From NCBI GenBank assembly GCA_019423725.1, contig JAHZAW010000004.1:2881-23728 (forward strand): 20,848 bases of DNA, given 5' to 3'. Made by a program: the position numbers and the translations under genes. Below, one piece after another: positions 14,806 to 20,848 of this stretch. The stretch's first letter is position 1. The number at the start of each line of letters is the position of its first letter. Source of the DNA: Clostridiales bacterium (GTDB taxonomy: Bacteria; Bacillota; Clostridia; Lachnospirales; Anaerotignaceae). The notes beneath the pieces were generated by a model, which searched no databases, was not told the origin of the DNA, and worked only from the letters and a program-made list of their open reading frames with translations.

Positions 14806-16146
14806 TTGGAAAATACTAATGTAAATAAAAAAGAAAATGTTATAATAAGCGTTGAGCCGGGGAGCATAGCCGAGGAGATAGGCATAGAGCCCGGCGACAT
14901 ACTCATTTCCATAAACGGCAAAGAGATAAAGGACGTATTTGACTACAGATATATGATAAATGACGAATATCTGGAGATGATACTCAAGGATGCCGAAGGA
15001 GAGGAATATGAGGCTGAGATAGAGAAGGACTATGATGAGGATATTGGGATAATATTTGAGAGCGGCCTTATGGATAATGCCAGGAGCTGCAGAAACAAAT
15101 GTATATTCTGCTTCATAGACCAGCTGCCAAAGGGCATGAGGGAGACCCTTTATTTTAAGGATGATGACACAAGGCTTTCATTCCTTCAGGGAAACTATGT
15201 CACCCTTACAAATATGAAGGACAGCGACATAGACAGGATAATATATTATCATCTTTCACCCATAAACATTTCCGTTCATACTACCAATCCGGAATTAAGG
15301 AAGATGATGCTCCACAACAATAAGGCAGGCAACATCATGGAGAGGATGAAGCGTCTGGCTGATGCGGGCATAGAGCTGCATCTTCAGGTGGTGCTCTGTA
15401 AGGGAGTAAATGACGGGGCCGAACTGGATAAAACCATAGAGGACGTAACGAAGTTCTTCCCCCATGCCAGGAGCATGTCAGTGGTGCCCGTGGGGCTTAC
15501 GAAGTACAGGGATGGACTGTTCAAACAGGACCCCTTCACAAAGGAAGACGCTGCCCTTGTAATTGACCAGATAGAAGGCTGGCAGAATAAAAACCTGGAA
15601 AAATTCGGTTCCAGGATAGTATATGCTGCCGATGAGTTTTATCTTAAGGCGGAAAGGGAAATACCTGAGCCGGAGTGCTATGAGGATTTCCAGCAGTTTG
15701 AAAACGGTGTCGGAATGCTTTCCCTCTTTAAGTCGGAGTTTTATGACCTCCTGCCTTCCATCGAGGACAGGGAAAAGAGAAAAAGGAAAATATCCCTTGC
15801 CACGGGATATGCGGCCTATGACCTCATAAAGCTCGTGGCCGATGAGATAATGAAGAAGTGTCCCAATATGGATATAGAAGTATATAGAATCAAAAATGAC
15901 TTTTTCGGAGATATGATAACCGTGTCAGGGCTGCTTACTGGCAGGGATATCATAGGCCAGTTGAAGGGCAGAGAGCTGGGAGAATATCTTATACTTCCTG
16001 ACAGTCTGCTCAGAAACGGAGAAACGGTGCTTCTTGATGACATCTACATTTCAGATATTGAAAGGGAGTTGGGGATAAAAATAAAAATAGCCCTTAATTC
16101 CGCAGACAGTCTGGTAAAAAAGATAATGAATACGGAGGATATATAA
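14806..16146 (+). CDS. DUF512 family PDZ-radical SAM protein
   Basis: 446 residues. Residues about 10-75 form a PDZ-like domain (VEPGSIAEEIGIEPGD-ILISINGKEI pattern). Residues 95-102 hold CRNKCIFC, a CxxxCxxC iron-sulfur motif of radical SAM enzymes (C95, C99, C102), followed by FIDQLPKGMR and the substrate barrel. The C-terminal third (about 270-446) is DUF512, with ISLATGYAAYDL and PDSLLRNGETVLLDD. The family is common in Clostridia and cyanobacteria, with no established reaction. The start is TTG 14806 with TGAGGT (14794-14799) overlapping the pgeF stop. Its stop directly abuts the der ATG, suggesting co-translation with a ribosome-assembly GTPase. Confidence 0.9.
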   Translation: MENTNVNKKENVIISVEPGSIAEEIGIEPGDILISINGKEIKDVFDYRYMINDEYLEMILKDAEGEEYEAEIEKDYDEDIGIIFESGLMDNARSCRNKCIFCFIDQLPKGMRETLYFKDDDTRLSFLQGNYVTLTNMKDSDIDRIIYYHLSPINISVHTTNPELRKMMLHNNKAGNIMERMKRLADAGIELHLQVVLCKGVNDGAELDKTIEDVTKFFPHARSMSVVPVGLTKYRDGLFKQDPFTKEDAALVIDQIEGWQNKNLEKFGSRIVYAADEFYLKAEREIPEPECYEDFQQFENGVGMLSLFKSEFYDLLPSIEDREKRKRKISLATGYAAYDLIKLVADEIMKKCPNMDIEVYRIKNDFFGDMITVSGLLTGRDIIGQLKGRELGEYLILPDSLLRNGETVLLDDIYISDIERELGIKIKIALNSADSLVKKIMNTEDI

Positions 16147-17472
16147 ATGAGCAAACCTATAGTTGCCGTTGTAGGCAGACCTAATGTAGGAAAATCGACT
16201 CTATTCAACAGGCTAGCCGGCGAGAGGATATCCATTGTCCAGGATAAGCCGGGAGTAACAAGGGACAGGATATATGCAGATGTTGAATGGCTGAATTATA
16301 AATTTACCCTTATAGACACAGGCGGAATGGAGCCTGATGCAGAGGACATAATTTTAAAGCAGATACTCAATCAGGCACAGATAGCCATTGAGACGGCGGA
16401 CGTTATAATATTCGTTACCGATGTAAAACAGGGAGTAACAGAGGCTGACGCCCAGGTGGCAAACATGCTCAGACGTACTAAAAAGCCCGTTGTGCTTGCT
16501 GTAAACAAGGTAGACGATATGAGGAAGGAAAACCTGGATGTATATGAGTTTTACAGCCTGGGTATAGGCGAGGTTTATCCCGTATCGGCTGGACAGGCAT
16601 TGGGCCTTGGAGATATGCTGGATGCCGTATGCTCCCACTTCCCCGAAGGCGCTGAAAATGCCGAGGAAGAGGACGTCATAAAGGTAGCCCTCATCGGTAA
16701 GCCAAATGTAGGAAAATCATCCCTCATAAACAGGATACTTGGAGAGGAAAGGCTCATAGTAAGCAATATCCCCGGCACCACAAGGGATGCCATAGATACG
16801 CCCTTTGAGCTGGACGGCCAGAAATATGTGCTCATCGATACCGCCGGCATGAGAAGAAAGAGCAAAATAAAAGAAGACATAGAAAAATACAGTATAATAA
16901 GGGCCGTTGCGGCAGTGGAAAGATGTGACGTGGCTGTCCTTGTAATAGACGCCCAGGAGGGCATAACCGATCAGGATACAAAGATTGCAGGCATTGCCCA
17001 CGAAAGGGGAAAGGCTGCCATAATCGCGGTCAATAAATGGGATGCCATCGAAAAGGATGACAAGACCATGAATAAGTTTTTGAAGGATATAGCCAATGAG
17101 CTGGCATATATGGCCTATGCTCCCAGGGTGTTCATATCGGCGCTCACGGGCCAGAGGGTAATAAAGATGCTGGATACGGTCAAGGAAGTATACGCCAATA
17201 ACTCCTTGAGGGTGTCTACCGGTGTGCTCAATGACGTGCTGGTGGAGGCCATGGCCATGCAGCAGCCCCCTGCGGAAAAGGGACGACAGCTCAAAATATA
17301 CTATATGACCCAGGTAGGCATAAAACCGCCCACATTCGTCATTTTCGTCAACGACAGAGAGCTTATGCATTTTTCATACAGAAGATATATCGAAAATCAG
17401 CTCAGGCAGAACTTTGGATTCAAAGGAACGCCAATACACTTCATTGTAAGACAAAAGGGAGACAAAGAGTGA
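16147..17472 (+). CDS. der: Ribosome biogenesis GTPase Der (EngA)
   Basis: 441 residues with two tandem GTPase domains, unique to this family, and a C-terminal KH-like domain (about 355-441). First domain: G1 GRPNVGKS at 10-17, G3 DTGG at 57-60, G4 NKVD at 120-123. Second domain: G1 GKPNVGKS at 184-191, G3 DTAGMRRKSKI, G4 NKWD. It acts in late assembly of the 50S ribosomal subunit. The ATG follows the DUF512 stop with no gap, and GGAGG at about 16135-16139 lies in the end of that gene. Confidence 0.97.
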   Translation: MSKPIVAVVGRPNVGKSTLFNRLAGERISIVQDKPGVTRDRIYADVEWLNYKFTLIDTGGMEPDAEDIILKQILNQAQIAIETADVIIFVTDVKQGVTEADAQVANMLRRTKKPVVLAVNKVDDMRKENLDVYEFYSLGIGEVYPVSAGQALGLGDMLDAVCSHFPEGAENAEEEDVIKVALIGKPNVGKSSLINRILGEERLIVSNIPGTTRDAIDTPFELDGQKYVLIDTAGMRRKSKIKEDIEKYSIIRAVAAVERCDVAVLVIDAQEGITDQDTKIAGIAHERGKAAIIAVNKWDAIEKDDKTMNKFLKDIANELAYMAYAPRVFISALTGQRVIKMLDTVKEVYANNSLRVSTGVLNDVLVEAMAMQQPPAEKGRQLKIYYMTQVGIKPPTFVIFVNDRELMHFSYRRYIENQLRQNFGFKGTPIHFIVRQKGDKE

Positions 17473-17473
17473 T

Positions 17474-18091
17474 ATGTTCAGAATTATATGTCTTGTGATA
17501 GGCTACTTTTTTGGCTGTATACAGACCGCGTATTTTATAGGAAAGGTCAATCATGTGGATCTGAGCAAAAAGGGCAGCGGAAATCTGGGTACGACTAATA
17601 CCGTCCGTGTACTTGGCATCAAAAAGGGGCTCATAACCTTTTTCTGCGATATTTTGAAATCAGCGGCGGCATTTTATGTATGTTATTTTATGTTCAAGGG
17701 AAATGCCGTTGTAGCCGGTTTTTATGGCTCAGCAGGTGCCATACTTGGACACGATTTTCCGTTTTTCAATAAATTCAAGGGAGGAAAGGGTATAGCGGCC
17801 ATGCTTGGAATGATGCTTGGAGCATTTCCTTTCCCGGCGCTTTTGGTATACATAATAGCCATACTTATCCTGCTTATCGGATATGTATCCCTTTCTTCAC
17901 TCATACTTTCTGTGCTCATACCGGTAACGCTTTATTTATGGGGATACCCCGCTGAGGCCGTTGCGCTCACATCGGCACTGGCTGTTTTGGCGTTCATAAA
18001 GCATAGACAGAATATCAAGAGACTATTAAACGGAACGGAAAGCAGATTTGATATAATCGGAAAACTTAAACCCAAAAAGAAGGAGATGTAA
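17474..18091 (+). CDS. plsY: Glycerol-3-phosphate acyltransferase PlsY
   Basis: 205 residues, multi-pass membrane protein with about five hydrophobic segments. The conserved cytoplasmic loops are SKKGSGNLGTTNTVRVLG (motif 1), FNKFKGGKGIAAMLG (motif 2, the phosphate-binding loop), and KHRQNIKRLLNGTE (motif 3). It transfers acyl groups from acyl-phosphate to glycerol-3-phosphate, giving lysophosphatidic acid. Begins one base after the der stop; gpsA, which makes its substrate, follows after 3 bases. Confidence 0.95.
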   Translation: MFRIICLVIGYFFGCIQTAYFIGKVNHVDLSKKGSGNLGTTNTVRVLGIKKGLITFFCDILKSAAAFYVCYFMFKGNAVVAGFYGSAGAILGHDFPFFNKFKGGKGIAAMLGMMLGAFPFPALLVYIIAILILLIGYVSLSSLILSVLIPVTLYLWGYPAEAVALTSALAVLAFIKHRQNIKRLLNGTESRFDIIGKLKPKKKEM

Positions 18092-18094
18092 GTT

Positions 18095-19087
18095 ATGAAA
18101 AAGGTATCCATTATCGGAAGCGGCAGCTGGGGAACAGCTCTTGCGGTCATGCTCGATAAATACGGCCATGATGTAACAGTATGGTCATGGCAGGAGGAAG
18201 AGGCAAGAAGAATACGCGAAGATGGAGAACACAAGGAATATCTTCCGGGAGTTCCCATAAGGAAGGAAATAAAAATAGTTACATCTCCCCAGGAGGCTGT
18301 AAAGGACGCTGAAATAATAATCGCGGCGGTACCTTCAAAGTTTGTAAGGATAAATATGGAGAAATTCGCTCCCTATTTCAAGAAGGAGCAGATAATCGTA
18401 AACGTAGCCAAGGGACTGGAGGATGGAAGCCTCAAGACCCTGGCCGAAGTCATAAAGGAATGTGCCCCCATGTGCGAGGTGGCAGTGCTCTCAGGTCCAA
18501 GCCATGCTGAAGAAGTCGGCAGAGGTATCCCCACGGCGGCCGTCATTGCCTCGAAAAATGAGGATATAGCCAAAATGATACAGCATGAGTTCAGCAATCC
18601 CGTTTTCAGGCTCTATACTAATACCGATGTCATAGGTGTGGAGATAGGAGCAGCCATGAAAAACATAATCGCTCTGGCCGCTGGAATGAGCGACGGTCTT
18701 GGCTTTGGAGACAATACCAAGGCAGCCCTTATGACCAGGGGAATGGCTGAGATAAAGAGGCTCGGCATAGCCATGGGCGGAGAGGAAAAGACATTTTATG
18801 GACTTTCCGGAATGGGCGACCTCATAGTTACATGCACCAGCATGCACTCCAGGAACAGGAGAGCCGGCATACTTCTTGGACAGGGCAAATCCCTTGATGA
18901 GGCCCTTAAGGAAGTACATATGGTCGTTGAGGGAGTTAACACAGCCCAGGCGGCCTATGAACTGGCTAAAAAATATAATGTGAGCATGCCCATCACCGAG
19001 GCCATAAACGGCATACTTTTCAATGGCGACAATGCCAGAGATGTGGTTTATAACCTTATGATGAGGGATAAAATATCAGAGGCATAA
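18095..19087 (+). CDS. gpsA: Glycerol-3-phosphate dehydrogenase [NAD(P)+]
   Basis: 330 residues. N-terminal Rossmann fold with GSGSWGTALA at 8-17 binding NAD(P)H; conserved VAKGLE, SGPSHAEEVGRG and the catalytic-lysine segment GAAMKNIIALAAG follow, then FYGLSGMGDLIVTCTS and the SRNRRAG loop. It reduces dihydroxyacetone phosphate to glycerol-3-phosphate for membrane lipid synthesis, feeding PlsY encoded just upstream. Ribosome site AAGGAGATG is at 18080-18088 with normal spacing. Last gene of the operon; the convergent terminator begins 13 bases after the stop. In many Clostridia a sporulation gene follows gpsA; here it does not. Confidence 0.97.
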   Translation: MKKVSIIGSGSWGTALAVMLDKYGHDVTVWSWQEEEARRIREDGEHKEYLPGVPIRKEIKIVTSPQEAVKDAEIIIAAVPSKFVRINMEKFAPYFKKEQIIVNVAKGLEDGSLKTLAEVIKECAPMCEVAVLSGPSHAEEVGRGIPTAAVIASKNEDIAKMIQHEFSNPVFRLYTNTDVIGVEIGAAMKNIIALAAGMSDGLGFGDNTKAALMTRGMAEIKRLGIAMGGEEKTFYGLSGMGDLIVTCTSMHSRNRRAGILLGQGKSLDEALKEVHMVVEGVNTAQAAYELAKKYNVSMPITEAINGILFNGDNARDVVYNLMMRDKISEA

Positions 19088-19100
19088 ATACAGAAAACAA

Positions 19101-19124
19101 AAAGCGCTTAGAAATAAGCGCTTT
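19101..19124. terminator. Bidirectional terminator between gpsA and the PAP2 gene
   Basis: AAAGCGCTTA (19101-19110) and TAAGCGCTTT (19115-19124) form a 10-bp stem with a GAAA tetraloop. The T-run is better on the minus strand (TTTTTGTTTT) than on the plus strand (TTTAATTATT), so it serves mainly the PAP2 transcript and probably both. Confidence 0.8.
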
Positions 19125-19129
19125 AATTA

Positions 19130-19618
19130 TTATATGAATAAATATGGAGTTCCAAATAACAGGCCGATCAATATTCCGGCGAGTATATCCGAAGGATAAT
19201 GTACTCCGGCAAAAAGCCTTGAGACGGCCACGAATATGGATACTATAAGTCCGATGACCCCAAGAACTGTATTTATATAAAAAAGAGACATGGTTATGAC
19301 AAAGGAGCTGGAGCAGTGAAGGCTTGGGAAGCTGTGGCCGCTGGAATGGTGCTCAAGGGGCGTCACATCAAGGACGTCGAAGGGTCTGGGGCGGTCGATC
19401 CAGTTTCTGAAACGGGTCACCAGCACCAGTTCTATTAGTGGCATGGCGGCAAAGGCAAATATCCTTTTGTCTAACATCAATACCAGTATGGGCATCATAC
19501 CATAAAAAAGCACCATCATGATTTTTGGTGATATATCGTTTATAAATATTATGGGCTTGTGCAGTGCCTTATGTCTCTGAACGAAATCATATACGAGCAT
19601 ATAAATTTTAGTATCCAA
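19130..19618 (-). CDS. PAP2 family membrane phosphatase
   Basis: 162 residues with about five membrane segments. The three PAP2 phosphatase motifs are present: RFRNWIDRPRP (motif 1, K-x6-RP with Arg instead of the usual Lys), SGHSFPSLH (motif 2) and SRLFAGVHYPSD (motif 3, with catalytic His). Such proteins dephosphorylate undecaprenyl pyrophosphate or phosphatidic/phosphatidylglycerol phosphates at the membrane. Start TTG 19618 is chosen because CGAGGTG lies six bases upstream; the in-frame GTG 19627 is itself part of that ribosome site. The ribosome site is inside a strong hairpin. It lies 54 bp downstream of the XRE gene on the same strand. Confidence 0.85.
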   Translation of the reverse strand: MDTKIYMLVYDFVQRHKALHKPIIFINDISPKIMMVLFYGMMPILVLMLDKRIFAFAAMPLIELVLVTRFRNWIDRPRPFDVLDVTPLEHHSSGHSFPSLHCSSSFVITMSLFYINTVLGVIGLIVSIFVAVSRLFAGVHYPSDILAGILIGLLFGTPYLFI

Positions 19619-19625
19619 AAAAATC

Positions 19626-19670
19626 ACCTCGGAAAAGAACTATTTTTGATGATAGCATATTTTCCGAGGT
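19626..19670 (-). promoter_or_regulatory. Hairpin between XRE and PAP2 genes covering the PAP2 ribosome site
   Basis: An 11-bp inverted repeat, 19626-19636 against 19660-19670 (minus-strand arms ACCTCGGAAAA and TTTTCCGAGGT), with a 23-base loop that itself contains CTAT/ATAG. On the minus strand GATTTTTTT follows, as in a terminator. The downstream arm holds the Shine-Dalgarno CGAGGT of the PAP2 gene, so folding would block initiation. It starts three bases after the XRE stop. Confidence 0.55.
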
Positions 19671-19672
19671 TT

Positions 19673-19891
19673 TTAAATATTTTTCTTTTTATTTGAGAGA
19701 CCGAGGATATAGTCGGCCGAGACATTATAGTATTTGCAGAGGGTAATGAGATGCCTTAAGGGCAGTTCATTGGCGCCGCGTTCGTATCTGGCATACATGG
19801 TCTGGGATGTTCCGAGTATCTCGGCTATCTCAGCCTGTGTTTTGTCACTGTCTTCCCTTAAATTTCTTAATCTTTGCATATAGTCCAACAT
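19673..19891 (-). CDS. XRE family helix-turn-helix regulator
   Basis: 72 residues, essentially a single Cro/C1-type HTH domain: MQRLRNLREDSDKTQAEIA, then the recognition helix region TSQTMYARYERG, and LITLCKYYNVSADYILGL. Small stand-alone proteins like this are usually dimeric repressors. ATG 19891 fits GGCGGG on the minus strand, five bases upstream; a GTG six bases earlier overlaps it. It faces a divergent exported-protein gene across a 116-bp region holding a perfect palindrome, and it lies upstream of PAP2 on the same strand. Autoregulation and control of both neighbours is inferred from that layout. Confidence 0.88.
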   Translation of the reverse strand: MLDYMQRLRNLREDSDKTQAEIAEILGTSQTMYARYERGANELPLRHLITLCKYYNVSADYILGLSNKKKNI

Positions 19892-19938
19892 TATCACCCG
19901 CCATTTGATTTGATGTTAACATTTTATTGATGATATTA

Positions 19939-19967
19939 TTGACTTTAGTAAATATATTTACTAAAAT
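19939..19967 (+). promoter_or_regulatory. Promoter for the Ig-like exported protein gene
   Basis: TTGACT (19939-19944), 17-base spacer, TAAAAT (19962-19967). Predicted start near 19974, leader about 34 bases. The palindrome occupies the whole spacer. Confidence 0.7.
19944..19965. promoter_or_regulatory. 22-bp perfect palindrome, probable XRE operator
   Basis: TTTAGTAAATA followed by its exact reverse complement, centred between 19954 and 19955. It fills the space between the -35 and -10 boxes of the plus-strand promoter and covers the -10 box of the minus-strand promoter. A further half-site TAGTAAAT lies at 19979-19986. Confidence 0.75.
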
Positions 19968-19979
19968 TAAAGATGTCAT
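19951..19979 (-). promoter_or_regulatory. Promoter for the XRE gene
   Basis: On the minus strand ATGACA (19979-19974), 17-base spacer, TATATT (19956-19951); each box matches consensus at five of six bases. Predicted start near 19944. The -10 box is the centre of the palindrome. Confidence 0.6.
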
Positions 19980-20007
19980 AGTAAATTTATGTATTAGGGG
20001 TGGGAGT

Positions 20008-20322
20008 ATGAAAAGGTGGATGCCAGCGGCGGCCCTTGCAGCTGTCATAATATATGTATGGGTTTCTTTCTCATATTTTGACATAGATGTGCCCAGGGAA
20101 ATATATATAGAAGAAGGCAGCGGATTCTGTGTGGACGATTATATAGACATAAGGGGAAACAAAGAAAATATCACCCTTGAATACAGGGACAACATAGATG
20201 TGAACATACCCGGCACATACAGCCTTTACATAAGGGCTGAAGACGACAGGGGAAATGCCGTTGAAAAGACCGTAAATGTAACGGTCACTAAAAAAGGGGA
20301 AAACAGAAAAACAGGGGGATAA
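20008..20322 (+). CDS. Small exported or membrane-anchored Ig-like protein
   Basis: 104 residues. A positively charged start (MKRW) and a hydrophobic stretch (about 5-22) make a signal anchor or signal peptide. The rest, about 25-95, has the pattern of a bacterial Ig-like (DUF5011/HYR-type) domain: a strand with 'VDDYIDIRG', then 'NIPGTYSLYIRAEDDRGNAVEKTVNVTV', where G-x-Y-x-x-x-x-x-A-x-D-x-x-G-N is the signature. It is cysteine-poor and has no catalytic motif; it may bind a wall or surface partner. ATG 20008 is chosen because AGGGGTGGGAG lies just upstream; an in-frame ATG at 19927 would place the promoter inside the gene. Divergent from the XRE gene and probably repressed by it. Confidence 0.75.
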   Translation: MKRWMPAAALAAVIIYVWVSFSYFDIDVPREIYIEEGSGFCVDDYIDIRGNKENITLEYRDNIDVNIPGTYSLYIRAEDDRGNAVEKTVNVTVTKKGENRKTGG

Positions 20323-20357
20323 AAAAAGCATCATCTTTAAAAGATGATGCTTTTTTG
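20321..20357. terminator. Bidirectional terminator
   Basis: AGCATCATCTT (20327-20337) and AAGATGATGCT (20341-20351) with loop TAA, extended by A-run against T-run to about 16 bp. Works for the plus-strand Ig-like gene and the convergent minus-strand molybdoenzyme gene. Confidence 0.9.
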
Positions 20358-20848
20358 TCACTTCAAAAATGGCGAGCCGTTTTTTGCCACGGCCATGGCT
20401 ATTTTTTCAGGAGTTATGGGAAGTTCGTAAAAACGTGTTCCAGTGGCATTGTAGAGGGCTTCTGCTATGGCAGGGGAAGGGGTGTTTATAACGACTTCTC
20501 CTATGGATTTTGCTCCGTAGGGTCCTTCGTTTTCATAACTGCTCTCAAATTCCACCTGTATATGTCCTATATCTTCCCTTGAAGGTATTTTATACTGCAT
20601 AAATGAGTTTTCAAGCACATTTCCCTTTTTGTCATAGGTGATGTTTTCCATAAGCGCCATACCTATGCCCTGGAGTATGCCTCCCTCTGCCTGGACCCTG
20701 GCCAGGTTGGTATTTATGGGAGTTCCGCAGTCAACGGCAGCAGCATAGTTTATGACCTTTGTCTCGCCCGTCTCCAGGTCGGTCTCAAGCTCAGCGGCTC
20801 CAACCATAAAGGGAGGAGGTGATATTTCTGAGCTGTGGGTATCGGACG
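20358..20848 (-). CDS. Xanthine dehydrogenase / aldehyde oxidase family molybdopterin-binding subunit, C-terminal part (5' end outside window)
   Basis: The frame is open from the window edge to TGA at 20360-20358, giving the last ~162 residues. AAELETDLETGETKVINYAAAVDCGTPIN, then GGILQGIGMALMEN and GPYGAKSIGEVVIN match the molybdenum-binding C-terminal domain of xanthine dehydrogenase-type hydroxylases; the Glu of KSIGE is in the position of the catalytic glutamate. Such enzymes hydroxylate purines or aldehydes using a Mo-pterin cofactor. The ATG at 20807 is internal, because in-frame coding sequence with family character (SEISPPPF) continues upstream. Substrate, selenium dependence and partner FAD and Fe-S subunits are outside the window. 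Confidence 0.9.
   Translation of the reverse strand, partial: SDTHSSEISPPPFMVGAAELETDLETGETKVINYAAAVDCGTPINTNLARVQAEGGILQGIGMALMENITYDKKGNVLENSFMQYKIPSREDIGHIQVEFESSYENEGPYGAKSIGEVVINTPSPAIAEALYNATGTRFYELPITPEKIAMAVAKNGSPFLK

Noticed and set aside
16717..17370. Long open frame of 217 codons on the minus strand within der.
   Set aside because: It is the antisense shadow of der, with no ribosome site and no protein-like composition. The same applies to the 206-codon minus-strand frame at 14122-14742 within pgeF.
19927..20007. ATG 19927 as an upstream start for the Ig-like protein.
   Set aside because: This would put the promoter and palindrome inside the gene and place 27 extra residues before a clear signal sequence; ATG 20008 has a ribosome site.
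1..20848. CRISPR arrays, tRNA or rRNA genes, insertion sequences, phage genes, or toxin-antitoxin pair at the XRE gene.
   Set aside because: No regularly spaced repeats, no cloverleaf or rRNA sequence, no transposase or integrase, and the XRE partner genes (PAP2, Ig-like) do not resemble known toxins.

Overview
The window looks like chromosomal DNA from a low-to-moderate GC Gram-positive anaerobe of the class Clostridia, most likely Lachnospiraceae. The reasons are strong GGAGG-type ribosome sites, frequent TTG starts, heavy use of AGA/AGG and ATA codons, and conserved blocks typical of Clostridia (mtaB / ireB-ruvX-DUF1292 / rnjA-ylbF, and rnhB-yraN-pgeF-DUF512-der-plsY-gpsA). Species cannot be told from the sequence alone. 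There is no sign of phage, insertion sequence, CRISPR, rRNA or tRNA. Coding density is high; the longest gene-free stretches are 8767-9050 (284 bp), 5257-5514 (258 bp) and 2303-2572 (270 bp), all under 300 bp.

Layout. 1-2350: end of a metallo-beta-lactamase-fold hydrolase, an AlkD-like DNA alkylation repair protein, an unrecognised 182-residue protein with a hydrophobic tail, then a pentapeptide-repeat protein placed directly behind a terminator hairpin. 2351-5256: secreted alkaline phosphatase followed by a YibE/F membrane protein in one operon. 5257-7604: structured gap, a good promoter, a Cof-type HAD phosphatase overlapping mtaB (tRNA methylthiotransferase). 7605-8766: own promoter, then ireB, ruvX and a DUF1292 protein. 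8767-11077: AT-rich leader, rnjA (RNase J) and ylbF-like gene, closed by a strong terminator. 11078-12091: a VanY-type D,D-carboxypeptidase with a near-consensus promoter. 12187-12742: an AT-rich GNAT acetyltransferase on the minus strand. 12800-19124: a seven-gene plus-strand operon (RNase HII, YraN, PgeF, DUF512 radical SAM, Der, PlsY, GpsA) with a near-consensus promoter and a convergent terminator. 19130-20357: a small locus of PAP2 phosphatase and XRE regulator (minus) divergent from a small exported Ig-like protein (plus). 20358-20848: C-terminal end of a molybdopterin-binding xanthine dehydrogenase/aldehyde oxidase subunit, minus strand, running off the window.

How the genes work together. 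Most are housekeeping: tRNA modification, RNA decay, replication/repair, ribosome assembly, and phospholipid synthesis (GpsA makes glycerol-3-phosphate, PlsY acylates it). Envelope functions recur (alkaline phosphatase, VanY, PgeF, PAP2).

The most notable non-housekeeping structure is at 19616-20010. Two divergent promoters overlap one perfect 22-bp palindrome between the XRE gene and the Ig-like gene. Downstream of the XRE gene, a hairpin followed by a T-run both looks like a terminator and buries the ribosome site of the PAP2 gene. I consider this a candidate self-regulated cell-envelope module of unknown role; its function is inference.
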